NCBI RefSeq assembly: GCF_003086295.3
Contig: NC_092047.1
Span: forward strand, 116,910,449 to 116,974,448
Source: Arachis hypogaea
Lineage: Eukaryota; Streptophyta; Magnoliopsida; Fabales; Fabaceae
Direction of reading: 5' to 3'
Length of the DNA: 64,000 nt
Shown piece by piece: positions 49,557-61,637 of the stretch. A model generated the notes under the pieces. The model had not been told where the DNA came from. It saw nothing but the letters and a program-made list of their open reading frames with translations, and made no database searches. Each line of letters starts with the position of its first letter. Within the stretch, counting starts at the first letter, position 1. The position numbers were made by a program, and so were the translations under genes.

Positions 49557-51499
49557 CTTAAGTTACACAATTTTGAATAATAGCCAATCATAAATATGAA
49601 GGGAAAAAATGAGAGTAAAATATTATTGCCCTCAGCCAGTCAGCCCTCACCTTCGTTTCATATTCTCACCATATTTTAGTTGGACTGTCTTCAAATAGAA
49701 ATTTTTAGACAAAAAAAGAAAAGGAAAAGAAAGAGAAGGGGGACAAAGGGTAGAGGAAGGAGAAAGATCGAGAATATTAAAGGGCAAAAGGATAAGATTA
49801 TATGAGGTCTCAGAGATTCCGACAATGAGACGGGGAGTCTAAGATGCCGGCGAGGAGGGCGGAGATGGGTGCCGGAGCACCTGGTGTGAACACGTGTGGG
49901 GACAACTGTAACAAACACGTAACTGTCTTATCACGTATTGATAAGGAGTAAAGTATTGCATGAGGGTACGTGTCCATGCACGAGAGGTGACACCCCAATA
50001 TGAAGGGGTCCCAACTCCCAAAATATGCAGCCCCACCTTGCTTTTTTCTTCTAAATCATGCCGTGCTTCTTGTGCATATTTTTTTCTTTTCTTTCCTTTT
50101 TTATTTTGATTGTGTTATTATATTTTTTATAAGTGAAAGTACGAAGAGTCAATGGAATATTTATACAATATGTACAATGGAAGTTTAGAGAGTATTAGAG
50201 ATATAATTATTAGTGTTACCTTTTCACATCAGTTAAAATTTTTGGGATGAGTAGTATCATGCATAGTATTAGAATGCTAGATCCGAAAGGTCAAAAGTTC
50301 GAGTCTTAGTGAACCCCATACTTTATATATTGTTAGTATTATTTGTGTTGGGGTTTTAATTTTCAACGATGTTAATAAACAATTAAATTTTTTACATAAT
50401 TAAATTTAATTAAATTATGGTATATATATATATATATTCTTTCTTTTCATTCTCCTTATTCATTTTTTTTATTTATTTTTTTCTTTTTTTTTATTATCAT
50501 CGTTATTATTATTAGTATTGGTTTTTTCTTCTTTTTATACGTTTCTCTTCTTTATTCTGATTATCTTTTTTGTTTTATTTATTTGCTAGTGTATTTTTTA
50601 AATTTTATAAAGCATAAAAATAAAGAAAAAAAATAAAAAGATGATGATCATGATTAAAAAAAAACATAATACCAATTTTTTTTTATATAAAACACAAAAA
50701 TAAAAATAACACCAAAATTTATTATATAAAACACAAAAATTTTAGCACAATAAACATTAAAGTTGAATTGATATCGATGACAATATAAATAGTTAATCTT
50801 TAATAACATATGTGAATTACGTAAATAATGATGTCTGGATTGATATCGGAGTATTCTTTTTTCGCAACTCATCTTAACGTATTTCATTTTCAATTATTTT
50901 TTAACATACAATTATATTTGCTTCTGAAATGCACTTTTCGTTTTTAATTTCTTTTTAAAAATTATAATTTGTCCTTAATGAGTTGCTTTGAAATAAAAAA
51001 TAAAAGATACAATCACTCCTTACAAATTCGCTTTTCAAAAATTAAAAGAAAATTATGATTCACCACACCAGTTCCTTAATTTCAAATTCAGCCCCATGTT
51101 TTAGGAAAACATGAAAAAAAAAATCTCATTTTAGAAAATCACTCAAATTTGAAATTCCTCACATATATAATTTTTTTAATTGATAGATAAACTATTAATT
51201 GCATCAGCAGCGGAAAAACACGTGGGCTCAATAATTATATGGCAGTGAGCTGGGATGTGGAAATTGGATGACTTGGTGACATAAAAGATTTGTACGGACT
51301 GTATATTAAAATATTATGCTTAATGTTTTAAAAGTCAATTGGTCCTTAACGTCCAAAAACAAAAAGTCAATTGGTCTTAGACAAAATGAATCAATTATTA
51401 AGTTTTATATTTGCACATTATTGCCAAGCAGGTTAAAAGCCACTAATATTTTAGAATTATTTTATTTAATCAATAATTTTGATAGTGTTATTCCTATGT

Positions 51500-51920
51500 G
51501 AGTAACCGATTTTAGGATATAGCTCATTTTTCTGATGTTCGGACTCGCGCGTTTAACAAAAAAGATGATATGTCGGTTTTCTCTAAGAACGGCAGCGGTA
51601 AACACCTGCAAAGATACTCCAATATTCAAGTCAGAAAGAGTTTAAGTCTTAGCTTTTAGAGAGAATATAAAATGAATTGCGTACCTGTGACCTAATGAGT
51701 CGCCAATATTTATAAAGTTGTTTGTGATTGGGACGGTTATTTGCATATGCCACTTGTTTCTCGGAGTTTTAGTTAATCTTCCGGACTGGACTTCAGTGAT
51801 TTGTTTTAGGTTTATTTAGAGATATTAGCGGAAAGATTCATGAGTTTGGTGCGTGGTTATTTGATTTTTTCCGATTCCAAACTTATAGGTTTGTTTTAGG
51901 CCGAGTTATAACTAACGGAT
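51500..51920 (-). mobile_element. Possible LTR-retrotransposon (LTR or TRIM) fragment
   Basis: This block is GC-richer than its surroundings. It has the pattern CACCTGCAAAGATACTCCAA, then TCAAGTCAGAAAGAGTTTAA, then TATTTATAAAG. I associate this with reverse-oriented LTRs of legume retroelements, where the last part is the inverted TATA region. No coding domain or paired LTR was found in the window. Confidence 0.35.
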
Positions 51921-52037
51921 TAGATAATATAAATGAAAAGAGTTAAAGTGTGATATATTAACCGTATATCAAAATAATTTTATACAATTATCTAAATTCT
52001 ATGCATTATTTTAAATAATTATTCATGAAATAGTTAT

Positions 52038-52078
<41 letters not shown>
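52038..52078. repeat. (AT)n microsatellite
   Basis: About 20 AT dinucleotides next to the fold-back fragment at 52080-52160. Confidence 0.85.
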
Positions 52079-52079
<1 letters not shown>

Positions 52080-52086
<7 letters not shown>

Positions 52087-52160
52087 TTGAAATCAACGGT
52101 TAAAATAATTGGAATATCGGTGTTCTCGGTACACTTAAAATTTTTTCAATAATATATAAT
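52080..52160. mobile_element. Half of a fold-back element related to 11710-11882
   Basis: AAATCAACGGTTAAAATAAT, then GGAATATCGGT and ACTTAAAATTTTTTC, match the right arm of the 11.7 kb element. The opposite arm is replaced by the AT microsatellite. Confidence 0.5.
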
Positions 52161-54184
52161 TAAACACATACATAAAATTCATTTACATAGTTGGTACTTT
52201 AAATTAACTTCAAACCGAAATAATAAAATATATTATTTTATAAAATATCATATATAGGCAGGGTAAGAAAAACATATTAAGGTAAATAAAAATATTAGGT
52301 GAATAAATTAATTTTGTATTTAAATTTAATGATTTTTTTCTTCTTTTTTTTTATCTATAACTTTTAGTTATGAAATCTTAAATTATTGAATTAATTTAAT
52401 TGAATTAACTTAATTATTAAAATAATTTGATCATGTAGTATTATTGTAATATAGACTAAATCTTTAAAAGAAGTTCCTTAAATTTATGATTTTCATCATC
52501 TTAACTTTTCAAATTTAAAATTTATTATATTAATTAATTTTTAAAATTGATCTCTGTACATTATATTGGTCTATAGATCGGACCTTTCTAACACTAAATT
52601 AGCAAACAAAGTGTTGAGTTGGTTCTGTTTTATCATACTGGACTTAATAATTTCGTTTTGACATTTAAACAAAGCAAAAACGAGAAGACAAAGAGTTTAT
52701 ATAATATATAAATTGAGTTATTTTTTTTTTCATTCTCTAAAATAATTTTGTTTTTATCTTGTTTAAGAGTCAAAGTAAAACGACATCATTTAATTATATA
52801 TCTCGCGTGACAAGTCAAAATTAACTTAATATTTTATTCGTTGACTCGGCGTCGAAAATAGTTTAAAAACTAATATAGTACTTAAAGTTAAATCTTAGAG
52901 ATTAGTATAGTAAATTTTAAATTTAAAGGACTAGAATGATAATCCGAATTTAGATAATTGCATCCACATTTAGTTGCTCCTATATACGGTCTATTTCTCC
53001 CAATTAAATTAATTAATGGATGCATCACTGGCCTGAAAAGTTGGATATCTAAATGTAATGCGGGCGCAATAACATATTCATATTTACCAGCAAATAATTT
53101 GCATTTACTAAAACAGTAGTGAAGTTATAAATAAATAATATTTGATATTCATTAAGGGGTTTTGTTAGAATAAAGTTTTAACTGTACTGTATAGTGGTTT
53201 ACTAGATAAAATTCAAGTTTTGGTATGTTCAATATATATAATATAAATTTTCAATTAAAACTTGCTATAATATTAATGAGCACAACCTTAATTAACAAAA
53301 CCCCTTCTGATTTAATTATATATAATATCATCCAATAATATACACATCCGTCATTGATATTTTTTTTTTTGCATTACTAAAATAATCATGCAAATAAAAT
53401 AATTAGCATAATAAAATGATTTAATTAAATAATATTTTAAATATTAAAATTAAAATTAAATAAATTTTACTCAATCCAAAAATTGGTTTATGAGACGTAG
53501 GATGGATGTCTCATATATTTATAAATCATTATAAACTTTATCTTAGAAAGATGTACGGTTTATAATGCATTCTCTTAACACCCAAAAATAATTATTTAGA
53601 GTGTAAACATTTGTAGGTGAGTGACCCAATAATAATAGATCATAGAAATTCTGGTACTATATTACAAGTTTTACATTTATCAAGAATAAAATCTCTTCAT
53701 AATTTATAAATGTGAAGCATTCTTTATCTCATAAGCTAATTAATTTTTAAAAGTGAGTAACACCCACTCAATTTTAATTCTAATACTAAAAATATCAAAT
53801 AAGAGGATGAAAATTAAAAAATATTTACATTTTGTTTAAATTTTTTACGTAAACTTTATAATTTCAATATCATTAAAAAGTGAAAGACTGTAATAAAATT
53901 GAGTTGTTAGAAATTAATAGTGCAGATTAAAGCTAAGCAAAGAGAAGATTTAGGTTTTATATATACACATTATTTGATAGTTGATTATGTCAGCAAAAGA
54001 AACTAACCAATAGTAGTACAATAACAAACGCACGAGTTCTTTATTAGTCCATGCACCAAGCAATTGACACTTTTTGTTTTTCGTGTGAGAGAGAGAAGAG
54101 TGTATTTTCCAATGATGTAGAAGTGTTTAACTTTGCTGTGGGAGTTATAAATTGGTGTCTTCGATTTGTTTTATTTTTTTCCAA

Positions 54185-54400
54185 AACAATCACAAATCAG
54201 ACAGTCTGAATTGTGATTTCGAAAATAAAAAAAATTTAATGTTAAAATTAGACCGTCTGATTTTTATTTTAAAAAATAAAAAAAATACAAAATACAAAAC
54301 GAACCATGCGATTTGTAGTTTTTTTTCAAACAAATTGGACTCTCCGATTTGTAGTTTACTTTTTTCTTCAAACAAATCGGACCGTCCGATTTGACTAAAG
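54185..54400. repeat. Degenerate ~50-bp repeats with CGGACCGTCCG-type palindromes
   Basis: Diverged units near 54197, 54248, 54300, 54335 and 54374 carry an AAATC(G/A)GAC...GTC(C/T)GATTT motif. The last is the perfect 19-bp palindrome AAATCGGACCGTCCGATTT (54374-54392). They are separated by poly-T/A stretches. The core equals that of the palindromes at 20788 and 20899. Confidence 0.65.
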
Positions 54401-56150
54401 CACCATATAAAAAAAAACACCTAATCTTCCAATAACAATGTATTACACATATATTTAAACAATATAAAAAAAATTAGCCGCAATTATGGTGCATAAATGT
54501 TGGTGAATAATATGGCACATACAGTTGCAACCACATCATTGGTTAATTATCTCCATTATAATAGCATTAGAAGGTTCCGAATTGTAGTAGGTGATAGATG
54601 AATATGTGCATGTAAAGGGTTCGTCATTTTTACGTCAACACATGCAGTAACAAGCTAAAACTTTATCTTATCTTATAAGCCGCATTCATCATCAAGTTGT
54701 CAATATATATAGTTGCAAAAATAACAAGTTTGAGTTTCTATTAAAGGTAGATGTGATCTAAAAATATGTAACAATTTTTACAAAATTGAAACTTCATATG
54801 TAACAAGTTATAAATTAATTTTAAGCATGAAGTAATAAGATTAAAACAAAAATAATCGACTTAGCTATTTCAAAAATTTTACCAATTAATTTAAAATAGT
54901 ATGTGAAATGAAAATGCACGGTGTGATAAAAATAAGTTACTGGAAATAAATAACATTGCTTTCATTCTCAGCCGTCCATTGAAAACGCAGAGTCTCAAAA
55001 GCTTTTGAATAAGTAAAGTCTTAAAAGCAGGTTTATCACGGTTTCTTTCCTACTCTTTAATTTCTGCCCGCAGTTTTCTTTGTCTATTTTTACATCTTCT
55101 TTTAGATGACACCGTCATACGTTGAAGCAAAATGTGAAATGCTCCCAAAACAGAATCTGCAGTAGAAGAAATTTGATTACTGGTAAGTAGTACCCAACTT
55201 TTCTCTTGCCACATTATGGCCTTAATAATTGACTTTAGTTTCTATAAGCTAAGCTATATACTGTACGGTCATATATAATATAAGCTAAGCTATATCTAAC
55301 TACGTCTTAATAAAAAATAAAAAAATCTTTCGAACACATTTAAACACATCTAAATCTCATCACATGTCAACATATATTATTCTTAATATATATTCTTAAA
55401 ATGAATTTAAAAGTAAATATATATTATTAATTATTAAAATAAAAATTATTTTAAACACTTTATATAATTAAAAAAGATATTATAAATAATTAAAAAATTA
55501 ATTTATATTTTAATATTAATAAAATATTATTATAATTTATCCAAAAAATAATTTATATTTTATATATATCGTGTTCTCATGTCTTATAAAAATTTTAAAT
55601 TTGTATTTCTGCGTATCTCATATCTATGTCAATATTTATGCATTTGCTAGAGAACCAACTAGGACCGAAACCAACTCTAATCAATTAATTGAAAAATAGA
55701 TTCATTACAAGAAAAAATCCAACACCTGACTACTATAATTTTTTGGATTTTAAAATCAGAAATAAGAGGAAGTTGACTTATATTATAATTGGCTCACTAG
55801 ACTTTTTCTATCATGTATTGTTGTATTTAAAAATTTTTTTTGTAAAAGTGTGTAAAAAACTAAAAATATTGACCCGGTTGTTTGTTTATAACCCAACTTT
55901 CAAACGACAAACTGATGCTGGTGTGCTAAAGCAAACTGCTAACCTTTTCCTTTTGCCGCTAGTTTAGAAGCATTGTTTTTGCTTCTTCTTTTGAGGCTGT
56001 TGGATAGGGAATTTAAGTTAACGGTTTTACAAGAAAAATTAAACTTTTTTTTTAACTAACACTCACCAATTTTTAATTACTTTAAGTCTAATATATATAC
56101 CCTTCTTTTCTCTTTCACGATTTGAATTTGTCTTTTATTTGGTGGGAACT

Positions 56151-56874
56151 AGCGATGTGCATGGCCCGGTGAAATCGAGTTTGATATGATCTACACTCGA
56201 TCCGAAATATATATTGGGCCAAGTTATTAGATCCGAATCCGGCCCTAAACCTGATGAAACCTATATACTTTCGAGCCACGATTATATCGGGTAAAAACTG
56301 GGTGAAAATCGGGCCATTAACATTACATTACCTTGATACCTTCTTATAAGTTAGCATGTGAAAATATCTAAATTTCCAAGACTCCAACCATTATTTGAAA
56401 TGGTAAAATTCACTTAGAAAAATATAGCAAGAACCAACTCTTCTTTGAAATTAAAGCATAACCATAATCAATACTAATATTGTCTAATAACACCAAATAT
56501 TTAAATAAATACAAATAACACAATATTATGCATTAGTCTAAAATCTTATGTATTTTAAACATAAAATATTAACTTATAGTCTTATAATAACTAATAACAC
56601 AAAATATTAATGTTTACAATACTTAAATTCCACGTAAGAATAACCATCATCCATCACTAATAACACAAAATATTAATTGTGTATGATGATTGGGCCACCG
56701 GATCGAGTTCGAATGACCCGAGCTATGACTCGGACCCGACCCAAAATAATGACCGGGTCTATTTTTGAAACCCTTACCCGGTCCTAGACCTGATAAAATC
56801 ATACCAAATTAGTCCTTAAGATATTCGGGACCGTGTCAGATCTTCGAGTAGGGTCGGGCCATGCACACCCTTAG
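56151..56874. mobile_element. hAT-like non-autonomous element (724 bp) with 8-bp duplication
   Basis: The ends are inverted copies around TGTGCATGGCCCG (left) and CGGGCCATGCACA (right). They are flanked by identical TGGGAACT at 56143-56150 and 56875-56882. Sub-terminal CCCG/CGGG motifs (GGCCCG, ACCCGAC, GACCGGGTC) recur. An 8-bp duplication with short inverted ends fits the hAT superfamily. No transposase is present. Confidence 0.88.
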
Positions 56875-56882
56875 TGGGAACT

Positions 56883-59125
56883 CATGAAATCGGGAAATTT
56901 GTCCGCGGGAAAGCTTGATCCTAATTGCTTTTCAATTAGTATTATTTTGCATATTTTTTTAATGGCAATTCACTTTAAACTATTCACAATAAAGTATTAA
57001 ACGCAATTTAATTTACATACTAAAACCTGGTGACAATTCTTTGGTGCCTTGCAATTTTGTAGGAAAGTGTCGAACTTTGTCTAATATATGATTTTTTTTT
57101 TTTTTGAACAAATTGTCATTAAACTCTCCATTTAATTGTAATTTTCAAAATTTTTTATGTTTTTTGAACAATTTTAGCAACTCATCACAATTCGACTAGG
57201 TAGACAATACCAAACTTTTTACTCTCTCTCTATATATATGATTTCACAAGTGTGCTTTATTATAACCTTTCTTATTAGTTGAAGTTTTGATGTAAAGCAT
57301 ATAAACATGTCCCACCACGCATTACAGAGAAATATTCAACGAATACATACGTACGTTAATTAAGTTTCTGTCACAATCTGCGTTTCAATATATAGTCTTA
57401 GATATAAGGCCAATTTTTTCTGGTTTTGACTAACAAATGAAGGCTAATTAATTAATCAATAATTATCGATCTCATTGCACTTGGTATAATAAATTTACTC
57501 AACTTTAGGTTGAAAACAACTCTAAATATATACTATATACTATATACTAGCTAGTTCAAACACCTAACTTGAATTGTCAACGGCTGCCATAAATATAAGT
57601 TTGCACCTAACACGCACTACAACAGCCCTCTCTGGATAAGATGATCATAATTTAAACAAAAGTCAGATAATATAATATACTTATATATATAGTATAGTAC
57701 TATGAATGAAAATATAAATGTGCTTCAGCGTTTCACTTTTAACTCAAATGTTAATTTTAGTTGACAATTACCAAACCTTTTTCATGTCTATTTTAAGTCG
57801 TGACAAATGTGTGTATATATAGCTAATTTTTATAGTGCATATGTGTATTAATATAGCTTAATAACGTTTATTTTAAGTGTCATGAAATTATCTCTTAACA
57901 TATTTTTTTGAATTTGTTTAAATTTTTTATATAATTCTTTTTAAGAATAAAAAAGATCAAATTCTAAAATTTTAGATCATAGTAAGAGTTTAGATATAAT
58001 ATCATAAAATTATTTTTTTTTAATAATTTAAGTTAATAAAAAAATAAATAAATAATTATATCTATAACATTAATAAGTGCCAAAATATGAAATGCTAGAA
58101 AATTTACAGTTCAAAGTTGAAGTCGAATTTTCAACCCACCAAACATGTTAATAATATGAGAGACTGTGCCAGAAAAATACACTTAAACTTTCGGCGTTGC
58201 TATATGAAATAATTGATAATGTATTTTGAAAAAACTCTTGTCGTAATCCAGTGATTAGAAAACGCCAGATTAGCATAGAGTTCGATAGTTTGATGATGTG
58301 ATTGAGTGGTTAATTAATTATATGGGTTTTGATTAGATAAAATACGCGGGTGCAATTACACTAATAATCTCAACAAAAGTAGTGCTATTGAGCTACTTTC
58401 TTTGGCAGCAGTCCTTGTCATATCATATCAAAGCAATGAAACAAAATAAGATTCAAAATGCAGAACTCTGAAATTATTATTTGGAAAACGACTTCGGTCA
58501 CTGTTAGGGAGGATACATCGATTTCGTCAATTTAGCTGCTATAGAAACACATGCATAATCCAACTACTTTATACGTTTTTTAAATTTAAAAAGAATTCAA
58601 TTAAAGCTAAGCTTGTCTCACACACACACACACAGAGTAGCATAATATATCTAAACTCCTTATGAATATATACAAAAAATTGAATATATCAACAAGTAAT
58701 AATATTTGTGTGTGTTCAAATATTATTATATCTAATATACATCTTGACACATCAACACAGTAATTTAAGTCAACTTTTTGTACTTCATACTTATTGCGTA
58801 TCAAATTTTTAAAATAAAAAGGAAAAAAAAAGTATTTTAATTTTTGTAGTAAAAACAGATACGTTTATTCTATTAATTCATTTGTATAGATTTTACAAGT
58901 TAAAATAATACTAAAAGATATTATAAATTATAGTTTTATTGGTTTCATTTAAAGGAATTTAGTACTACCACCAGTATCATTCACTTAGTTTGTATTAGTG
59001 AATACGGTCAATACTAAAGAGAAATTAAGCAGATTTGACGTTATTGATTAAAATGATAGTATTTGTATTTTATATAAAAAGAATATTGAGAATGATTATA
59101 ATTTATTTTTTGGTTGTAAGTTTAC
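56883..59125. other. Intergenic AT-rich DNA
   Basis: No gene seen. It contains a short (CA)n/(AC)n run at about 58619-58633. Confidence 0.5.
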
Positions 59126-59375
59126 TTTGGCATGTGTGGTGTGTTTAGTTGTTTACCTATGATAAATCATGGTCTATTTCAAAAAAAATTAAACAATATT
59201 TTAAGAATTGGACAGATGCACTTATAAAAAAAATGTAATAGATAATTGATTGATTTTTTTTGTTATCAGTTGGAGTAATTGGTTAGAAAGAAACGATAGA
59301 ATTTTCAGAAATAAAAAAACAAGTGTAGCAGAAGTAATAAACAAGTCCATTAAAAGTTATAAGAGTGATAATTAA
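59126..59375 (+). pseudogene. LINE retrotransposon 3' remnant
   Basis: In one plus-strand frame the sequence reads WHVWCV, stop, LFTYDKSWSISKKIKQYFKN. After stops and a frame change it continues WSNWLERNDRIFRNKKTSV, then INKSIKSYK and a stop. The W-x2-W-L-E-R-N-x-R-I-F pattern is the conserved C-terminal end of plant LINE ORF2 proteins, after the reverse transcriptase and near the zf-RVT region. It is a short dead fragment. Confidence 0.7.
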
Positions 59376-60689
59376 TTCTTATAGTTGTTGATAGTAATAT
59401 TGGAGATGATTATAAATTAATTTTATTTTAATTGTTCAGTATTATTTACATTGTTGCTCTATTTTATTGTGTTGAATTTTTTATTTAAAAAAAAAACAGA
59501 TATGTTTAAGACTAAAATTAAATATTTATAAAGTCTCCATCATTAGAGAAACCAAATACACATATTACATATTAACTAATAACTAATAGAGGACTTATGT
59601 GTCTCAATCAAATAATTTATACATTTGGATTTATATTTATTTTTTGTTTTTATTTTTAGTATTTTTATTTTTCTTTATTATTTATCTTTTTAAATTGATA
59701 CACTCCTTAGAAGTCATATCTATGAATTTGTTAGCCCAATAAGGCTACTCTTTTTTTTTTTTGGTCATGAATAAGGCTACTCTGATTAGGATTCAGGTCT
59801 AAAAATGATTTTCAGCAACCCATATTTCTTCCCAATGTAGATCCGTTTCCCTGTGTTCCGTCCAGTTGGGCTTTTCCCGGCCCGTATGGATACAGAGCAA
59901 AACAAAAAATTAGGGTTTACAACTTATAAAAGTACTAACTTTAGTAACTTCTCTGATTAATCCCAAATCACGCTTTTTATTTTTGTTTATTATCTATTTA
60001 TCCATTCTATTATTATATGATTCAAATATATCTCAGTAAAATATTTCATTTATTTTAGAATTAATAAAATAAAATAAAAATAATAATATTTGAAAATTTA
60101 ATTACGAATATATCGCTATTGGATTACTGCTGTTCTATTTTAATAATGTACATGAACCAAAATCAAAGATCCTCTCAATCAAGAAGTGTAAGAACAAGCA
60201 AATTGCATCGTTAAAACAATACTTAGATATAATTAAAAATTGTTAAAAAAGAGGTCTCTTAATCCCGCGAGTATTCTAGACTGAGAGAGAGAGAGTAAGC
60301 GATGAAAAATACGAAATATCAAATACGAGTTAAAAAAAAAAATCTAAAATAGCTTCTCACAATTACTTTAAAAGATAACGAGATTCTTGATAAAAAAAAT
60401 ACCAATCCAACTCCTGAGACAAAAAAAATATCAACTCGGTTCTGAGATTTACTTTTATAGGATTGATTAGTCCCGTGCTTTGGCACACCTAAAAAAAAAT
60501 CAAAAATTGAATTGAGTGTTTTTTTTGTTAGGAATCTCGTTGTCTTTTCGAGATAATTATTAGGGCCGGATTCACTCTTAAAAAAAATGAAAAAGAATTG
60601 CTAAGGGAGGTGCATTGATAGGAGCGTTGTGGGTGTTATTTGCCGACTAAGAATCGCGGCAAGGGGAAGGACCCAGTCTGAGTCTTGTT
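59376..60689. other. Intergenic DNA upstream of the ABC1K gene
   Basis: No gene. It includes the fold-back element at 60344-60590 and, near the ABC1K gene, its likely promoter. Confidence 0.5.
60344..60590. mobile_element. Fold-back element related to 39683-39967
   Basis: The outer parts AACGAGATTCTTGATAAAAA (left) and TTAGGAATCTCGTTGTCTTT (right) are inverted copies. The inner parts share TTTTATAGGATTGATTAGTCCC with the 39.7 kb element. It sits about 100 bp upstream of the ABC1K 5' exon. Confidence 0.6.
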
Positions 60690-60713
60690 GAATGAATGAA
60701 TGAATGAATGAAT
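60690..60713. repeat. (AATG)n microsatellite
   Basis: Five to six tandem AATG/GAAT units in the presumed 5' leader or promoter of the ABC1K gene. Confidence 0.8.
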
Positions 60714-60813
60714 CTTCTTCCTTCATCACGTTCCCATTCAATCCCGCACCTTCTGCTTCCTCGTCTCCACCGCCGCCGCCACCCACATTCGTTTCCGGAT
60801 CCTCTTTTCTAGC

Positions 60814-60838
60814 ATGTTGTCCTGCCTCTCCTCCTCAG
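60814..60838 (+). promoter_or_regulatory. Probable 5' UTR exon end of ABC1K gene, with an upstream ATG
   Basis: A GT donor after CTCCTCAG (exon end 60838) can join the acceptor ...TTTGCAG at 61630, skipping 792 bp. The ATG at 60814 would then open a 10-codon upstream frame (MLSCLSSSGF). It stops at a TGA that shares its A with the main ATG (TGATG). The splice is inferred, not shown. Confidence 0.45.
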
Positions 60839-61637
60839 GTTCAGCTTCCCTCCTAGCTTATTCATTCTCATATTAATTTTCACTTACACTTCTCCGGAGT
60901 AACCGCTTCTTAGCTCAAATGGTCGGGAAATACCTGATCTCATAATTTATTGCGAAATTACATGCAACTCATTAATGGTGGTGTTGCTACAAATTGAATT
61001 GCAATAGACATAACAACTTTTACTTTCTAAAGTAACTCTGTATCAGTAACTACTTCACCATATACCGTTTAGTCCAATGGAGAACCTTTAATTACTACTG
61101 TTTGAAATTTGAAGAGCATATTCTTGTATAAATTCCACGGGTGGTTTAGACACTGATGCAATCTATGATAGGTGGACACTCCAACGTCATTTGGTCCATA
61201 TAGGCTATAGCCAATCCCACATACTGGACAAGGCTTAGTAGTTCTTGAAATTATTCGGTGCTGCATTATGTAGGGCTGCTTCATTTACAGTCCTAAATAT
61301 TATGCTTGAAATTAGTTATCTTTTACTATTGGAAAATATCAGAAAAATTAGCAGTGAAACTTAAACCGCTCCAAAACTGAGTAGTAGAGATCAATTTAAT
61401 CTTTTGTATTAGGTGACTCAACCACTTGACGCCTTTGAAGGAATTGACATCTAGTATTTTTGTGAGAAAAAAAAATTATTGTTTACATGTGTACCTTTTA
61501 TAGTTGCAACAATTGGAAAGAAACCATTGTAGGTAATAAGTTCGGAGAAATGTTTTATCGGCTGGATTCATAACACAACAGTTTGGAATATGGTCACTTT
61601 AGTTTTTTAATGTCAGTTTCGGGTTTGCAGGTTTTTG

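Larger units (their letters stand above)
47435..56150. other. Gene-poor AT-rich intergenic stretch
   Basis: No gene could be supported. It contains the hairpin at 49440-49556, a possible LTR fragment (51500-51920), an AT microsatellite, a fold-back fragment (52080-52160) and palindrome-bearing repeats (54185-54400). Open frames at 49691-50036 and 55689-55967 lack domains. Confidence 0.5.

Noticed and set aside
49691..50036. Overlapping minus-strand frames around a GC-richer patch
   Set aside because: There are three short overlapping frames with no shared domain or splice logic. The GC patch alone does not support a gene.
60601..60786. Gly-rich minus-strand frame upstream of ABC1K
   Set aside because: It is an antisense reading of the CCG/CCA-rich 5' leader and the AATG repeat.
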